A stretch of DNA of 64,000 nucleotides from Perognathus longimembris pacificus (taxonomy: Eukaryota > Chordata > Mammalia > Rodentia > Heteromyidae). Positions 34,441-45,844 of this stretch are shown here, in pieces. The notes under the pieces are model-generated. The model did not search any database, had not been told where the DNA came from, and worked only from the letters and a program-made list of their open reading frames with translations. The stretch spans positions 30,377,626-30,441,625 of the forward strand of contig NC_063188.1 of NCBI RefSeq assembly GCF_023159225.1, in the 5' to 3' direction. The first letter of the stretch is position 1. Every line of letters begins with the position of its first letter. A program made the position numbers and the translations under genes.

Positions 34441-35303
34441 TGGCTGTGACATGTCCTCAAAAAAAAAACTGTGTGGTGATGGATGTCTTAAGGAATTTAA
34501 CTATGGTAATTTCACATTACAAATTAAGCATGTTGAAACTACATATAATTTTGTCAAATATCTATTTTTAAATTTAGAAGGCAAACAAATCTTACAAACT
34601 TCATTGTGTCACATTAAAATGAAATGATTCTTTTGAATTCATAGGAATGGCAGAGATGTAGTCAAACCAAAGTCCATGATAATCCTGGGTCTCAGACATT
34701 GCTCTCCCCATCTGAGTGCTTCCAGAAAAAGGGGGCAACATTGCCTTTCCTCAATGTTACTCAAATCCTTACTTCAGTGATATCCCCTAGGATCCCTGTA
34801 TCTGCAGGTAGAGTGAGCATTGGAATAGGCTGTTGAAATACAGCTCTGAAACCCAACAGTCCCTGGGCTGTCAGTAAAATCACAGAAGTATGTCCAAATA
34901 TTGTCACACCATTATTTGCTGTTCCTCAGTGCAGGCCAACAGCGAGCGAAGTCACTTGATGCTTGGCAATTCTGGGAGCTGCTCTGAGCCTGATATCCAG
35001 AATCAGTCTGCAGCAAGATGGCAAAATCTGGAAAGTTTTTCCTTAAACCACAACACTTCCATTTCTGAATGGCCAAGCTTTAACAGTATTGCAATACTCT
35101 CACTCCCATTACATGCTACTATGCAGGTACTATGAATTCCCCACTTAGCCATTCTGGCCACAATTACAAGCCTCACTTGCCAGAATCTCAGTCAGCACTA
35201 CTCAGAAGCTCATTTCTGCACGTGTCATTTTTTTCCTTGTACATATGTGACTCTTGCTGCCATAGCCATCATAGTGCCTTAGCTTAAAGAAGACTATTGT
35301 AGG
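34441..35303. other. Unrecognised DNA
   Basis: Nothing recognised. Open frames at 34409-34627 and 34890-35135 have no domain. Confidence 0.4.
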
Positions 35304-35386
35304 GCTTGCAGGCATGGTTTCAGTGGTTGAGCACTTGCCTACCAAGTATAAGCCCTGAGTTCAAACTCCAGGACTGCCAAAACATT
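35304..35386 (+). mobile_element. ID monomer SINE
   Basis: Single ID-like unit: 'tggttgagcacttgcctacc', 'ccctgagttcaaactccagg', then A-tail. Confidence 0.8.
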
Positions 35387-35409
35387 TTTTAAACAAAGAC
35401 AAGACACAA

Positions 35410-35505
35410 TACTGTTTAGGTGGGCACTGTGCCTCATGTCTATAATCCTAGCTACTCAGAAGGTTGAGGCTGAGAGGATCACAGGTTGAGGCCAATTGAA
35501 CCAGT
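35410..35505 (+). mobile_element. B1-like SINE fragment
   Basis: 'ggtgggcactgtgcctcatg', 'ataatcctagctactcagaa', 'aggttgaggctgagaggatc'. The 7SL-derived left part only. Confidence 0.75.
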
Positions 35506-35796
35506 TTTTTCTTCTGTCATAAGACTTTCTTCATTAAATTAGAATTGTAGGTTGTCTCACATTGTTGCATATCAAACCATAGACTACCTGATATGGGGGA
35601 TGTACTCTACTAATACAATGCCTGGAATACAACAGGAGTTCAAAAAGTGTTATCTGAACTACTACACTGGCTCATTTTTTCATATGCTGAATCATTACTG
35701 CCACTAAGAATTATTTCCTAACAATATGAGGAAAGAGAAGACTTAGAAGTTATATAATACTTGAGCAATACCTGAGTTTTTTTTTAGTTCTATCCA

Positions 35797-37468
35797 TCTG
35801 TATTTTTTTATTGTCAAATTGATGTACAGAGGGGTTACAGTTTCATACGTTAGGCCCTGGGTACATTTCTTATACTGTTTATTACCTCCTCCCTCATTCC
35901 TCCCTCCCCCTTCCCCTTTCCCTCTCCCCCCATGAGTTGTTCAGTTGTTTTACACCAAATGGTCTTGCAAGTATTGCTTTTGGAGTCTTTTGATTTTTAT
36001 CCTTTGTCTCTTGATTTTGATATTCCTTTTCACTTCTCTAGTTCTAATACCAGTATATACAGTATCCAGTGTATTCAGATGAGATACAGTGATAGCACGA
36101 GTACAACCACAGGAAGGGATACAAGAGGATCATCAACAAAAGAAGCTACTGTTTCACATGGCGTGCTGAAAGTAATTACAACAGTGATATAACACTCGTT
36201 TCCTTGGCACAGGAACAGGCCTGAAGACCAATGGAACAGAACTGAAGATCCAGAAAAGAACCTGCAGAACTATGCCTACTTAATCTTTGATAAAGGAGCT
36301 AAAAATAGGATGGAAGAAAGATAGCCTCTTTAAAAATGGTGCTGGGAAAACTGGTTCAACACCTGCAACAAACTAAAACTAGATCGTTACATATCACCCT
36401 GCAACAAAATCAGTTCCAAATGGATCAAAGACCTCTAAATAAAAACAGATGCCCTGAAAACACTAAAGGAAGGAGTAGGACAATCACTTGGGCTCCTTGG
36501 CACAGATTGAAATTTCCTTAACAAAGTCCCAGATGCAAAGAAAGGATGGACAAACGGGACTGCATCAAGGTGCAGAGCTTCAGCAGGGCAAAGGACATAG
36601 CTCGCAAGATAAACAGAAAGACCACAGATCGGGAAAAGATCTTTACTGGCCATACAATGGACAAAGGCCTTATATCTAAAATATATGTAGAACAAAAAGA
36701 TTACCTTCTTCCAAAACAAAACTGCAAAGAACTAATAGCCCTCTCAACAAGTGGGCTAAAGACCTAAAAAGAGACTTCTCTGATGAGGAAATGAGAATGG
36801 CCAAGAGACACATGCAGAAGTGCTCTACATCACTGGCCATAAAAGAAATGCAAATCAAAACAACATTGAGATTCCATCTCACCCCAGTAAGATTGTCCTA
36901 TATCAAGAAAACAAACAATAATAAATGTTGGAGGGGATGTGGCCAAAAGGCAACCCTACTTCATTGTTGGTGGGAATGTAAACTGGCTCAGCCACTCTGG
37001 AAAGCAGTATGGAGATTCCTCAGAAGGCTAAACAGAGAGCTCCCCTATGACCCAGCAGCCCCACTTTTGGGCATCTACCCAAAAGACCACAAACAAGAAC
37101 ACACTAAAGCCACCAGCATAACAATGTTCATCGCAGCACAATTTTTTATAGCTAAAATATGGAACCAACTGAGATGCTCCTCAGTAGAAAAATGGATCAG
37201 GAGAATGTGGTACATATACACAATGGAATTTTATACCTCCATCAGAAAGAATGACGTTGCCCCATTTGTAAGGAAATGGAAGGACTTGGAAAAAATTATA
37301 CTAAGTGAAGTGAGCCAGACCCAAAGAAACATGGACTCTATGGTTTCCCTCATATGGAATAATTAGCACAGGTTTAGGCTAGTCACAGCAGAGGATCACC
37401 AGAGCCTAATAGCTATGTCCCTATGAACGCATAAGATGATGCTAAGTGAAATGAACTCCATGTTATAG
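35797..37468 (-). mobile_element. L1 insertion with twin-priming inversion
   Basis: Positions 35797-36200 hold the 3' UTR in minus orientation, ending 'gatataacactcgttt'. From 36201 the sequence is plus-oriented ORF2 ('ggaacaggcctgaagaccaa') through its stop (37366) to 'ccatgttatag' at 37468. The two parts meet at adjacent consensus positions, so no L1 bases were lost except possibly a few. Frames 36546-36767 and 36791-37366 are ORF2 C-terminal pieces with the Cys-rich [16 protein letters not shown] tail. Not functional. Confidence 0.9.
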
Positions 37469-37494
37469 TAACCAGGTTTTTTTAAGGTCTTTTC

Positions 37495-37690
37495 TCAACC
37501 AATAAAAAGCTGGATGCTTTGGCACATACCTCTCCTCCTGGCTATGAAGTAAGAGCAAATTGTAGGCAAAGAGCAAGATACTGTTTGAAAAAATAACAAT
37601 ATCATAAAGGGCTGAAGATGTGTCTCAACTGGCAGAGTACCTACCTAGCACCTACAAAGCCCTGAGATTAAATCTTTGTACAATTAAAGA
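37495..37690 (+). mobile_element. B4-type SINE, diverged
   Basis: 'gctggatgctttggcacata' (B1-like) then 'gggctgaagatgtgtctcaa', 'ctggcagagtacctacctag' (ID-like). Confidence 0.65.
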
Positions 37691-38956
37691 GGAGGATTGC
37701 AGAAAAGCTTTAGACACCACAAAATAATATAAGGTTGAATATTCTCCTGCATGTCACCTTGTCAGGAATGGCTGTGAAGAAATCAGTCCTAGGTTTATGT
37801 GCACCAGACTCATCTGGCTGTGTCCTCCCTTCAGGACAAGGCTGAGTTGATGGATTGGTATTGGTTGTTTCGTTGACAACCTCTTCATTACCTTATTAGC
37901 CCTCTGAATATGACTTCCACTCAAGCACATCACAGTGCATAGAAAGTGAGTTTTAATACTCTTGTGCCGTAGTTCATAGCCACAATTTTAATTCTAAATA
38001 TATTATTTCTCATTCACTTATAGAACTAATGGAAATGAGTGTGAGCAAAAATGTATACATGGATTTCAGGCAAGTCAACCTTTTATAGCTTGGTAAGAGG
38101 TAGGAGAACTAAAGACAGCTCCTGCCTGATTGGCAGCCCTGATCAAATTTTCGATTAAGGCTATGAGCAACCAAAGACAAGTTCAAATGTTGCCTTTTCA
38201 GTTGGGCTGATAGAAGAATGGCATTCAAGTTTGACAAGAGGAATTGTACATTGTAGCTCATGTCTTTAATACAATATGCTTGAGGAAGAAAAGTATGAGA
38301 GACATTTTTGGTACAGAACAAATTATACCTAGTTAATTAGGTGCTTAGTACATGTCTAGCATTTTCTATGGATTTTTGCTCATCTTTACAAAGACTATAC
38401 AGAGTCATCTTTATCCTCATTTAACATCATTATAACCTGAGGCTTAACGAGGTGTGTCTTCTACAAAGTATATCAACGTTGGAGGAAGAGTTTGAGTTCA
38501 TGGATGTCTGATATCGAAACCCATTCTCTTGTCTTTGTGCTTCAATGCTTTTCTGCATTGTGCTACCAAGTTACCTACTTGAGAAACTTGTCTCTATTGA
38601 GGTTTCTCTGTAACCATCTATTACAGATAGGAAAGGACATACATGTGAAGAGTGGGAACATGACACAAAATATTTGTGGATATGGATACCAAAAAGCCAG
38701 GCCTCCCAAAGGATGGTCAAAGCACTGGAGAGAATGACTTCCTGAAACTGGGTACAGTGTATACAAAGACATAGAAAATGAAATTTAAAATAAGAAGTAC
38801 CTGGACTTAATCACTAGAGCTTCATTCAATGCTTTGCCACATTGTATGTGATTGCCTTCTTCTTATTCATACCCTCTCATGTTCACCTGTCCAGTATGCT
38901 GGAGTACTCACTTGCTAGAATTGCACACCTGTCTTCTTAACTCTGAGTTCAGTAGC
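37691..38956. other. Unrecognised DNA with a MIR-like piece
   Basis: Positions 38395-38500 ('tatcctcatttaacatcatt', 'gaggcttaacgaggt') look like a reversed MIR core. The remainder is unrecognised. Confidence 0.4.
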
Positions 38957-39046
38957 TTTGTATGTGTGTGTGTGTATATATATATGTATGTATGTATATA
39001 TGTATGCATACACACACATACACACACATATATACACACACACATA

Positions 39047-39092
<46 letters not shown>
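38957..39092. repeat. Compound (TG)/(TA)/(CA) microsatellite
   Basis: A TG run, then TATG/TA runs, CA runs and a long TA run. The TG and CA arms are complementary, so the tract can fold on itself. Frames through it are artefacts. Confidence 0.95.
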
Positions 39093-39093
<1 letters not shown>

Positions 39094-39300
39094 TGCAATG
39101 AGCCATGGTGGAATAATTTACAATGTGGAAAGTGGGAATTGAGGTAAATCCATTTTCTTTTTTCACTTAGGAAGATGATTGTCATTTACCAGCATACCAC
39201 TGTAGACTCTGCAGTAGTCAAGGTATTTGTCTTTACTCACAAGTTCTACATTAATTCTTCAGCTTGAGCATTTGTAAAAATGTCTGTGGCAGTTGCTCTT

Positions 39301-39675
39301 TTTTGTTTGTTTGTTTTTGAGGGTTTATTTTTTTATTTTTATTTTTTTAAATTTTTATTTTCAGGGGGCTGGGGATATAGCCTAGTGGCAAGAGTGCCTG
39401 CCTCGGATACATGAGGCCCTAGGTTCGATTCCCCAGCACCACATATACAGAAAACGGCCAGAAGCGGCGCTGTGGTTCAAGTGGCAGAGTGCTAGCCTTG
39501 AGCGGGAAGAAGCCAGGGACAGTGCTCAGGCCCTGAGTCCAAGGCCCAGGACTGGCCAAAAAAAAAAAAAAAAAAAAAAAAAATTTATTTTCAAACTGAT
39601 GTACAGAGAGGTTACAATTTCATACGTTAGGCTTTGTATACATTTCTTGTACTGTTTGTTACCTCCTCCCTCATT
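39301..39675 (-). mobile_element. Very short L1 3' end containing a SINE
   Basis: Reversed L1: poly(T)-rich tail (39301-39348), interrupted by the SINE 39364-39580, then about 80 bases of 3' UTR ('ctgatgtacagagaggttac', 'tgtttgttacctcctccctc'). Flanked by the 11-base direct repeat 'cagttgctctt' at 39290-39300 and 39676-39686. Only the last tenth of a kilobase of L1 was copied. Confidence 0.93.
39364..39580 (+). mobile_element. ID-dimer SINE, best-preserved copy
   Basis: 'gggggctggggatatagcct', 'gattccccagcaccacatat', 'agaagcggcgctgtggttca', 'agtgctagccttgagcggga', then a pure A-tail of about 26. Duplicated target 'aaatttttattttca' (39349-39363) and 'aaatttattttca' (39581-39593) lies in the poly(T) of the host L1. 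Pure A-tail and CpG retention suggest it is among the youngest insertions here. Confidence 0.96.
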
Positions 39676-39686
39676 CAGTTGCTCTT

Positions 39687-40241
39687 AAACTTGGGTATGC
39701 AAGAGAATCAGTGACTGTGCTTGTTAGAATGTGTATTCCTTGGTCCCAGGGTATTGGGTCAGAAATACAGCCAAGACAATAGTATGTTAATAAAATTTCC
39801 TCCATTATCAAAACCCCATGATTTTATTGGAAGTGAGCTGCTATCTGGTCCCAAGTATATATTCACTGTGGGAGATGGAGGCAAAGCATAATTCAGGGAT
39901 CTCACCCTATGCCAATGACAGACAGGTAAATCAACAAAATCACCCACATTTCTCATCAAGTTTTCTTCTTGATCATCTGAAAAGCAGTTGATTAAGCAGC
40001 TGGAGAGAAATTGTTCTCATAATGAATGTGGAACAAAAGCAAAAGAACAAAATTTACCAAAAAAAAATCAAAGCTTACTAGTTAGATACAGTTTGTTTTT
40101 CAGTCACTTCCCTCCCCAAATCTTGCATTATGTACATATGTGATAAGCTACAGATGATAACTGGCGAAACAAGAGCTTAAAATAAACCAAGACAGTCTTA
40201 GAAAAGAGGTAGGTTTGGAAATTAGAATAGAGCCCAAGGTT
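39687..40241. other. Unrecognised DNA
   Basis: Nothing recognised. Confidence 0.4.
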
Positions 40242-40515
40242 GACAGAAAAAGGATAGAGGGTTGATAGTTAAGCAGGTGAGCTCTGGAATCTAACTGATT
40301 GGGTTTCAACCTCTTTCCTTACACAGATTAGTATTATCACCTCCAGAAGTTTACTTAATAACTCTGAGCCTCATATGCCTTATTCACGAAATGAGGCTAT
40401 TATTAGTAACTGCATACTGGGATCATCATGAAGATTAAACGAAATAATATTTACAAAATACTTTTAAGGGTACCTGAAACATGAGAAGTACTATCTGGGT
40501 TTTATAAGCAAATAA
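40242..40515 (+). repeat. MIR element
   Basis: 'gagctctggaatctaactga', 'gggtttcaacctctttcctt', 'agtttacttaataactctga', 'tattcacgaaatgaggctat', 'aagattaaacgaaataatat' in MIR order. Confidence 0.85.
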
Positions 40516-43500
40516 TTGATTGACCAGTGTGAAATGACGACGACACTGAAGCATGTTATAATTCTATCCACCACTCAATGAAAAGAAAATAAAGATGGAG
40601 AGTGTAGCATAGAAACCCCATCCTCCATCAAATATTCAACTTCCTTGGAAGGACAGCCATTGTAGCTATTTTTCATGACCAATATGAGAGATTTCTTGTC
40701 ATTGAGGTGATATATGAATGAGTCAGAAACACAAACATCTCTGTTTTCCACATTGTGAAAAAAATGCAATTCTCCAAGCTTATTTGTTGTCACCCAAAAT
40801 ACAATGTTGTGCTATTTTCTTTTGTAGACAATGTCTCTGGTAACATGATTCTCAGTCCGACTGTCCCTTATCCCTAGAAATCTCAGTCTGAGCATATTTT
40901 GACTGTGATAATGGGATACATTCTAGGTTTCACAAATTCAGAGCATGTGGAGAACCAGGAAGGATCTAGGGGGAGCAGATAGCCAATTAGCAGGTATTCA
41001 GCACTAACATCTACAAAACAAAACCAATACAGAAAATCAAATATTTTTTTTTCCAGGGAGTATCAGACTGATTTGATTGTGGCTTCCAAGAATTATAAGG
41101 CATTACTTCATGAGTCAGAAGAAAGTATTGTAAATTTTTATCATGAAAAAAACAACTAATAATGAGCACTTAGGTCAACTATAAAAAACTTTCTTGAGAG
41201 GAGAGAGTAATAAAAAGTGGTAAGGATTAGTGGGTGGGGCACAGAGGCTGAAAGACTTTGCTTATATGACATTTTAAATTAGGGGCAAGTTCTGGAATAA
41301 TTCCAGTGGATTCCTTACTAAAGGGAGGAAAATGAATTAAACAGTCCTTCAAGTTTTCTTCTCATGAGTTTAATAACTGCAAATGTCCATAGATATCTCA
41401 AAGCTATAACAGAAGTCCCTAAGAAGAGTTGTGGGTTGAGGTTCCCTTACTGACACAGATTACACAGAAGATGTTGTTTTACAGGAGAGATAAAATAGAA
41501 AACACCTTAGCCGACCCCCAGTCCATCTTTTTGTCTTTAAATTATCTGTCTCATTTAAGATAGTCAAGTCCAAGTTAGATTAGATTACAAGGAAATAGGA
41601 TTCTTCTAAGTAGATAATATAAAACATGTCTAAGGAAACTCAATGATAATTGCATTATCTCTGGCAAGCTGTCAGGGAATTATCTGTATTGTATTAGGTC
41701 GTGGAAGGATGCCAAAAGCTATTTAAAATGCAAACTCAGTTGTGTCACTCAATTGGTATTTGGTTACAAATGAATGTAAAAGCTCAAAGACTTCATATTC
41801 ATAATTCCAGTCACCCTCCTTTACCAATAGTGATGAGAACAGAATATAATTGACAGTATGAACCCACAGGAAAAAAATCTTTGTGACGATAATCTCATCT
41901 TTTGACCCTGCTTCCTCTTTCTCACACCTGATTCATGGGATCTGCAAAATGCCACTGGATGGAGCAGTGTTCAGCATCCTAGGCAGGCATGAGCTCCTGT
42001 TGAGAATTGTCAATAATACTATTATCATGATACATTAACATTTGTATCATAATATGTTCAATCTCTACTAATGAGAATGAAAACATTAGTAATGATTTCC
42101 ATTCCACCATCTCCACTCTTTTCCCTGGCAATTGGCAGGAAAGACCAAGAAGGTTGTCACAATATGTCAATGCCAGAATACCTACTTGCTAACTACATGG
42201 CATCATTTTAATTCAGCACTTCTTTGACTGGGACCTAATGAATGGCAGGAATGTATTTACTATCTCAGAGATTAAAAAATAAATAAATAAGGCTGTACTG
42301 CACTAGTTTCAGTTACTGGAGCTGAGCCTACCCCTAATTCCAGAAGCCTGCAGCTTTATTTGATCATCTATACTACAATGTATTTCCTGGCCATGGTTGT
42401 AGAAGGACTGCATTCTAATGGGTTGGTTAGAAGGAGACATAGTAAATTTCTGATTCAAGAAATGACAGTGAGAGGCCTCCGGGTGCTTAACACAGTCTGT
42501 GTTCTTACACTGACTCTATAGAAAGAGGAGGCAGAGTAAACCTACCCCGTATACACCTCAGTCCAGGCTCTGTGCCTGGTCTGTATTGTGAATGGGGAGA
42601 CATGAGCTAAAAAATGACAGGGGAAGTTGTATCTTTCCATCATTTTTTAATAATTGTGACTAGTTCTTGTGCATTTGTTGTCACTCCAAACATTTACAAA
42701 AACGTAAGACAATTCCTAAGGATGCTATATAGTTTCTTTAGTGATATTTTAGAACTCATTTTCTCTACTAAGACATGGGTTTTTCCCTTTGATATTTATT
42801 GTATAAAGTCTGAGAAAATGAACAGCCAGAATAAACTTGAGTTAAACACAAGATCTTATATTATTTCATATCATTATGCCTGTTGCACAGAACAAAGAGC
42901 AAGACCCTATTTCCAAAATATTTTTTAGAAACTTACAGGTAACACAACCATTAAAACAATGAAGGCAATTTATCAGTACCAAAAGAACTACATTCATTCT
43001 AAGTAATGCTCAATCTTTGCTTTGATATACCATCTCCCTTTCCTTTAGCAATAATGATGTGGGCTAGGCAAGTGGAAAGTGAGTAAAACCCCAAACGAGG
43101 CTGAAAACAGCATGCAGCATCATCTCTGGGTACATTTTGCCAAACACCCATTGTCCTGGTATAACAGTTGAACATAGTTAGGGAAACTTCTTGGTAGAGC
43201 AATCATGGATTCATAGCAATAGAGCCCAACAAGGACTTTCCCAACCCAGCAGGTTAGCCAGAAGCCTCATCTATATATCATTGTAGATGCAGCTTCATAC
43301 ACATACTTCCCCTCAAATTGACACTTTGACTCAGGGACACCTTATTAGACAAACCACTTCCATCCTTCAATTATTGGAAAAGCCCATTCATTTCTAAGAA
43401 ATCTCTATAGCTACATATCCTTAACAAAATCATTGACTTCTACACATAAAAGTGTCTAGGACCTAGGAGCTCAGAGTAATAGACAGCTTATTTAGGTTAA

Positions 43501-44559
43501 TAGCCTTCAATTTCCTATAATGGTGAACTTGCATTTGTACATTTATTTTCTGACCAATAAATCTCAGTCTGGTAAAACTCCTGTATGTGTTCTCATTTCA
43601 GTTCTTCCTTCAGTAAAACCAAGAGCCTGCCATTTGTCTCAACTGACAAAACCTTAAAATTTCATAACAAAGTAACACCACCACAATTTTCAGTTCAAGT
43701 GGGTTAGATGAGAAACTTACCATTCCCTGACACAACAGAAAAACAGATGACATGGGCCTGGCCAATAAAGTGAACCTTTAGACAGCAATAGAAATTATTA
43801 TAAAAATAAATATTTCCCTTCTATATGTGCTAAACTAGCAGGACACTAGAATTGTTCATGACCATCTTTTTTAGCATTTGATAAGGCCATAAGTGAGAAC
43901 ACAAGCAACATTAGAGAAAGATGTAACAAAGAAACATACAGGTACCTCATGACCTGACTATAACACCTTAACCTTCCCTGATGAACAGTACCTCCCTGAC
44001 TCAGTAAATTACATATATTACTTTTTCTTATAAAACCGGTTGAGTTGTTTCTATTGTCAATTCATAATGTCTAAACCATGAGATTTGTTGTTTGGAGGAC
44101 ACCTTGGAGTTCTTTGAAAACAATTAATTGAATGCCTTTATTGTTAATATGTTGCCATTGCTTCAATTTTGGTAGAATTCAGCTTCACTAGAGACTTAAA
44201 TATGCTGTCAGTCCAAAATAATACTTATCTTTCAATTCAGCAAATAAAAGTAGACTAGCAAAACAACTTGACCTTAATCTTAAAGAAGTCACTGCTTTAT
44301 AGGATTATTTAAAATCCAATTATGTTCTAGAAAAAGGGGACAAAGCTCCTTTGAAGAGATACATTAGTGTCAACAACCAGTCTATAAAACTGTTATGAGA
44401 AATATTAATGAGTAAACAAAACATTATATAGAAGCAGAGTGATAGGAATACTGAAATGGTTTGGATCTATCCAAACAGGAAAACAACCAGAGAAAGTTGG
44501 GTTAATGCTGAGTAGCATACTAGAAAAGGGTAAGAAGAGAGAAATGACTTTCTATTTCT
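40516..44559. other. Long unrecognised interval
   Basis: About 4 kb with no young repeat, no convincing exon and no RNA gene seen. The stretch 43500-44095 has LTR-like wording ('ccaataaatctcagtctggt', 'cttataaaaccggttgag') but ends are not identifiable. The 104-codon frame at 42614-42928 has no domain. The lack of young insertions is notable in this L1-rich window, but conservation cannot be judged from one sequence. Confidence 0.4.
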
Positions 44560-44705
44560 TTATTTCTTTGTTTCTTTCTTTGAGTCTACATAGCCCAGGC
44601 TGGCTAGAACTCACTACATAGTCCCTGTTGGCCTTGAACTGACAATATTCCTTTCTCTGACTCCCAAATGTCATAATTACAGGTTTGTACGTACATACCA
44701 TGATA
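44560..44705 (-). mobile_element. B1 SINE
   Basis: Reversed B1: T-rich tail, 'catagcccaggctggctaga', 'actcactacatagtccctgt', 'tggccttgaactgacaatat', 'ctctgactcccaaatgtcat'. 7SL-RNA derived, typical of rodents. Confidence 0.9.
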
Positions 44706-44764
44706 AATTGAAAAGAGGGTTTCTCTCCTAGTCAGTCCTTACAGTAAGTCTATAAAAGTCTAAT

Positions 44765-44995
44765 CAGCCAAGCACTGGTGGCTCATGTCTGTAATCCTAA
44801 CTACTCAGGAGGCTGATCTGAGAATTGCAGTTCAAAGCCAGCCCCAGCAGGAAAGGCAGGAAAGTCCGTGAGACTCTTGTCTCCAGTTAAGCACCAGAAA
44901 ACTGGAAGTGGAGTCTTGGCTCAAAGTGTCCCTTGAGCACAAAAGCTCAGGGACAGCATGCAAGCCATAAGTCCAAGCCAAAGGACCAACATCAA
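44765..44995 (+). mobile_element. B4-type SINE
   Basis: 'gccaagcactggtggctcat', 'actactcaggaggctgatct', 'aagtccgtgagactcttgtc', 'gtcttggctcaaagtgtccc'. The ID half lacks several bases around 44920. Confidence 0.9.
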
Positions 44996-45844
44996 CAAAA
45001 AATGTCTAAACAGAACTACACTTGGTATAAGAAACACAGACTCTAGATCAGGGATCTCCATTTTTTATCATATACATGAAATGCACACATGTAGCCAAAT
45101 ATATACACATTCAATCACCTATAAATTGTATTATTTTGATTCATCAATATTCCAGGGCAAAAATTTATACTTAGGATAAGATGTGATAGTTAGGGACAAT
45201 GGATAGAAATGTGGTTTTTTTCTTTCAAATATTCTTCTTGAAAATTTTGTCTTCTTTTGCTTTGTTTTTGAGAATTGCATTTCCACAGTAATTAGATCAC
45301 AATGCATTTTACCTGGTAAAAAGCTTATATTGAAAATAGAAGTGCCAACTCTGATGCTTTATTGTTGGTCATTTGTACCGATATTATTAGCATAATCTTC
45401 CAGAAATACTTATTAGGCCACATTTTATTTTGGAAAGTCTTATTAAATTATAAATGGGAATAAGATTCTTGCCAATCTGTACATAAATAAGCAGAAGTGC
45501 ATCACAATGTTTTGAAAGCAAATAAATAAATTTCTAGTTCTAGAATTCTTACCTTTTTCTTAGGATGTATTTTAACCATGGCTGGCATGAGACCCTCTGA
45601 TATATTAGCTGAATAAGGATACCAGTGCCAATCTGGGCATTAAATGCAAGTATATATTAATTCCTTTTGTATAATATAGTGAAAATAACATTAAAATGTC
45701 TAACATTTTCTTCTGGAACCACATTTTGGAGATCACTAATCTCAAATACTTATCAACACAGCATATACACATGCACCCTAATAGCTTAAGTGAATTTTGT
45801 TACATTATCAACTTGATGTTATTAAGAACTACATTGTCTACTTT
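44996..45844. other. Unrecognised DNA
   Basis: Nothing recognised. Confidence 0.4.

Noticed and set aside
38852..39185. Several frames rich in Tyr-Ile, Cys-Val or Thr-His repeats
   Set aside because: Dinucleotide microsatellite translated in several frames; not protein coding. The same applies to frames at 2813-3070, 10057-10272, 15948-16145, 47991-48176, 52420-52614 and 53377-53617.
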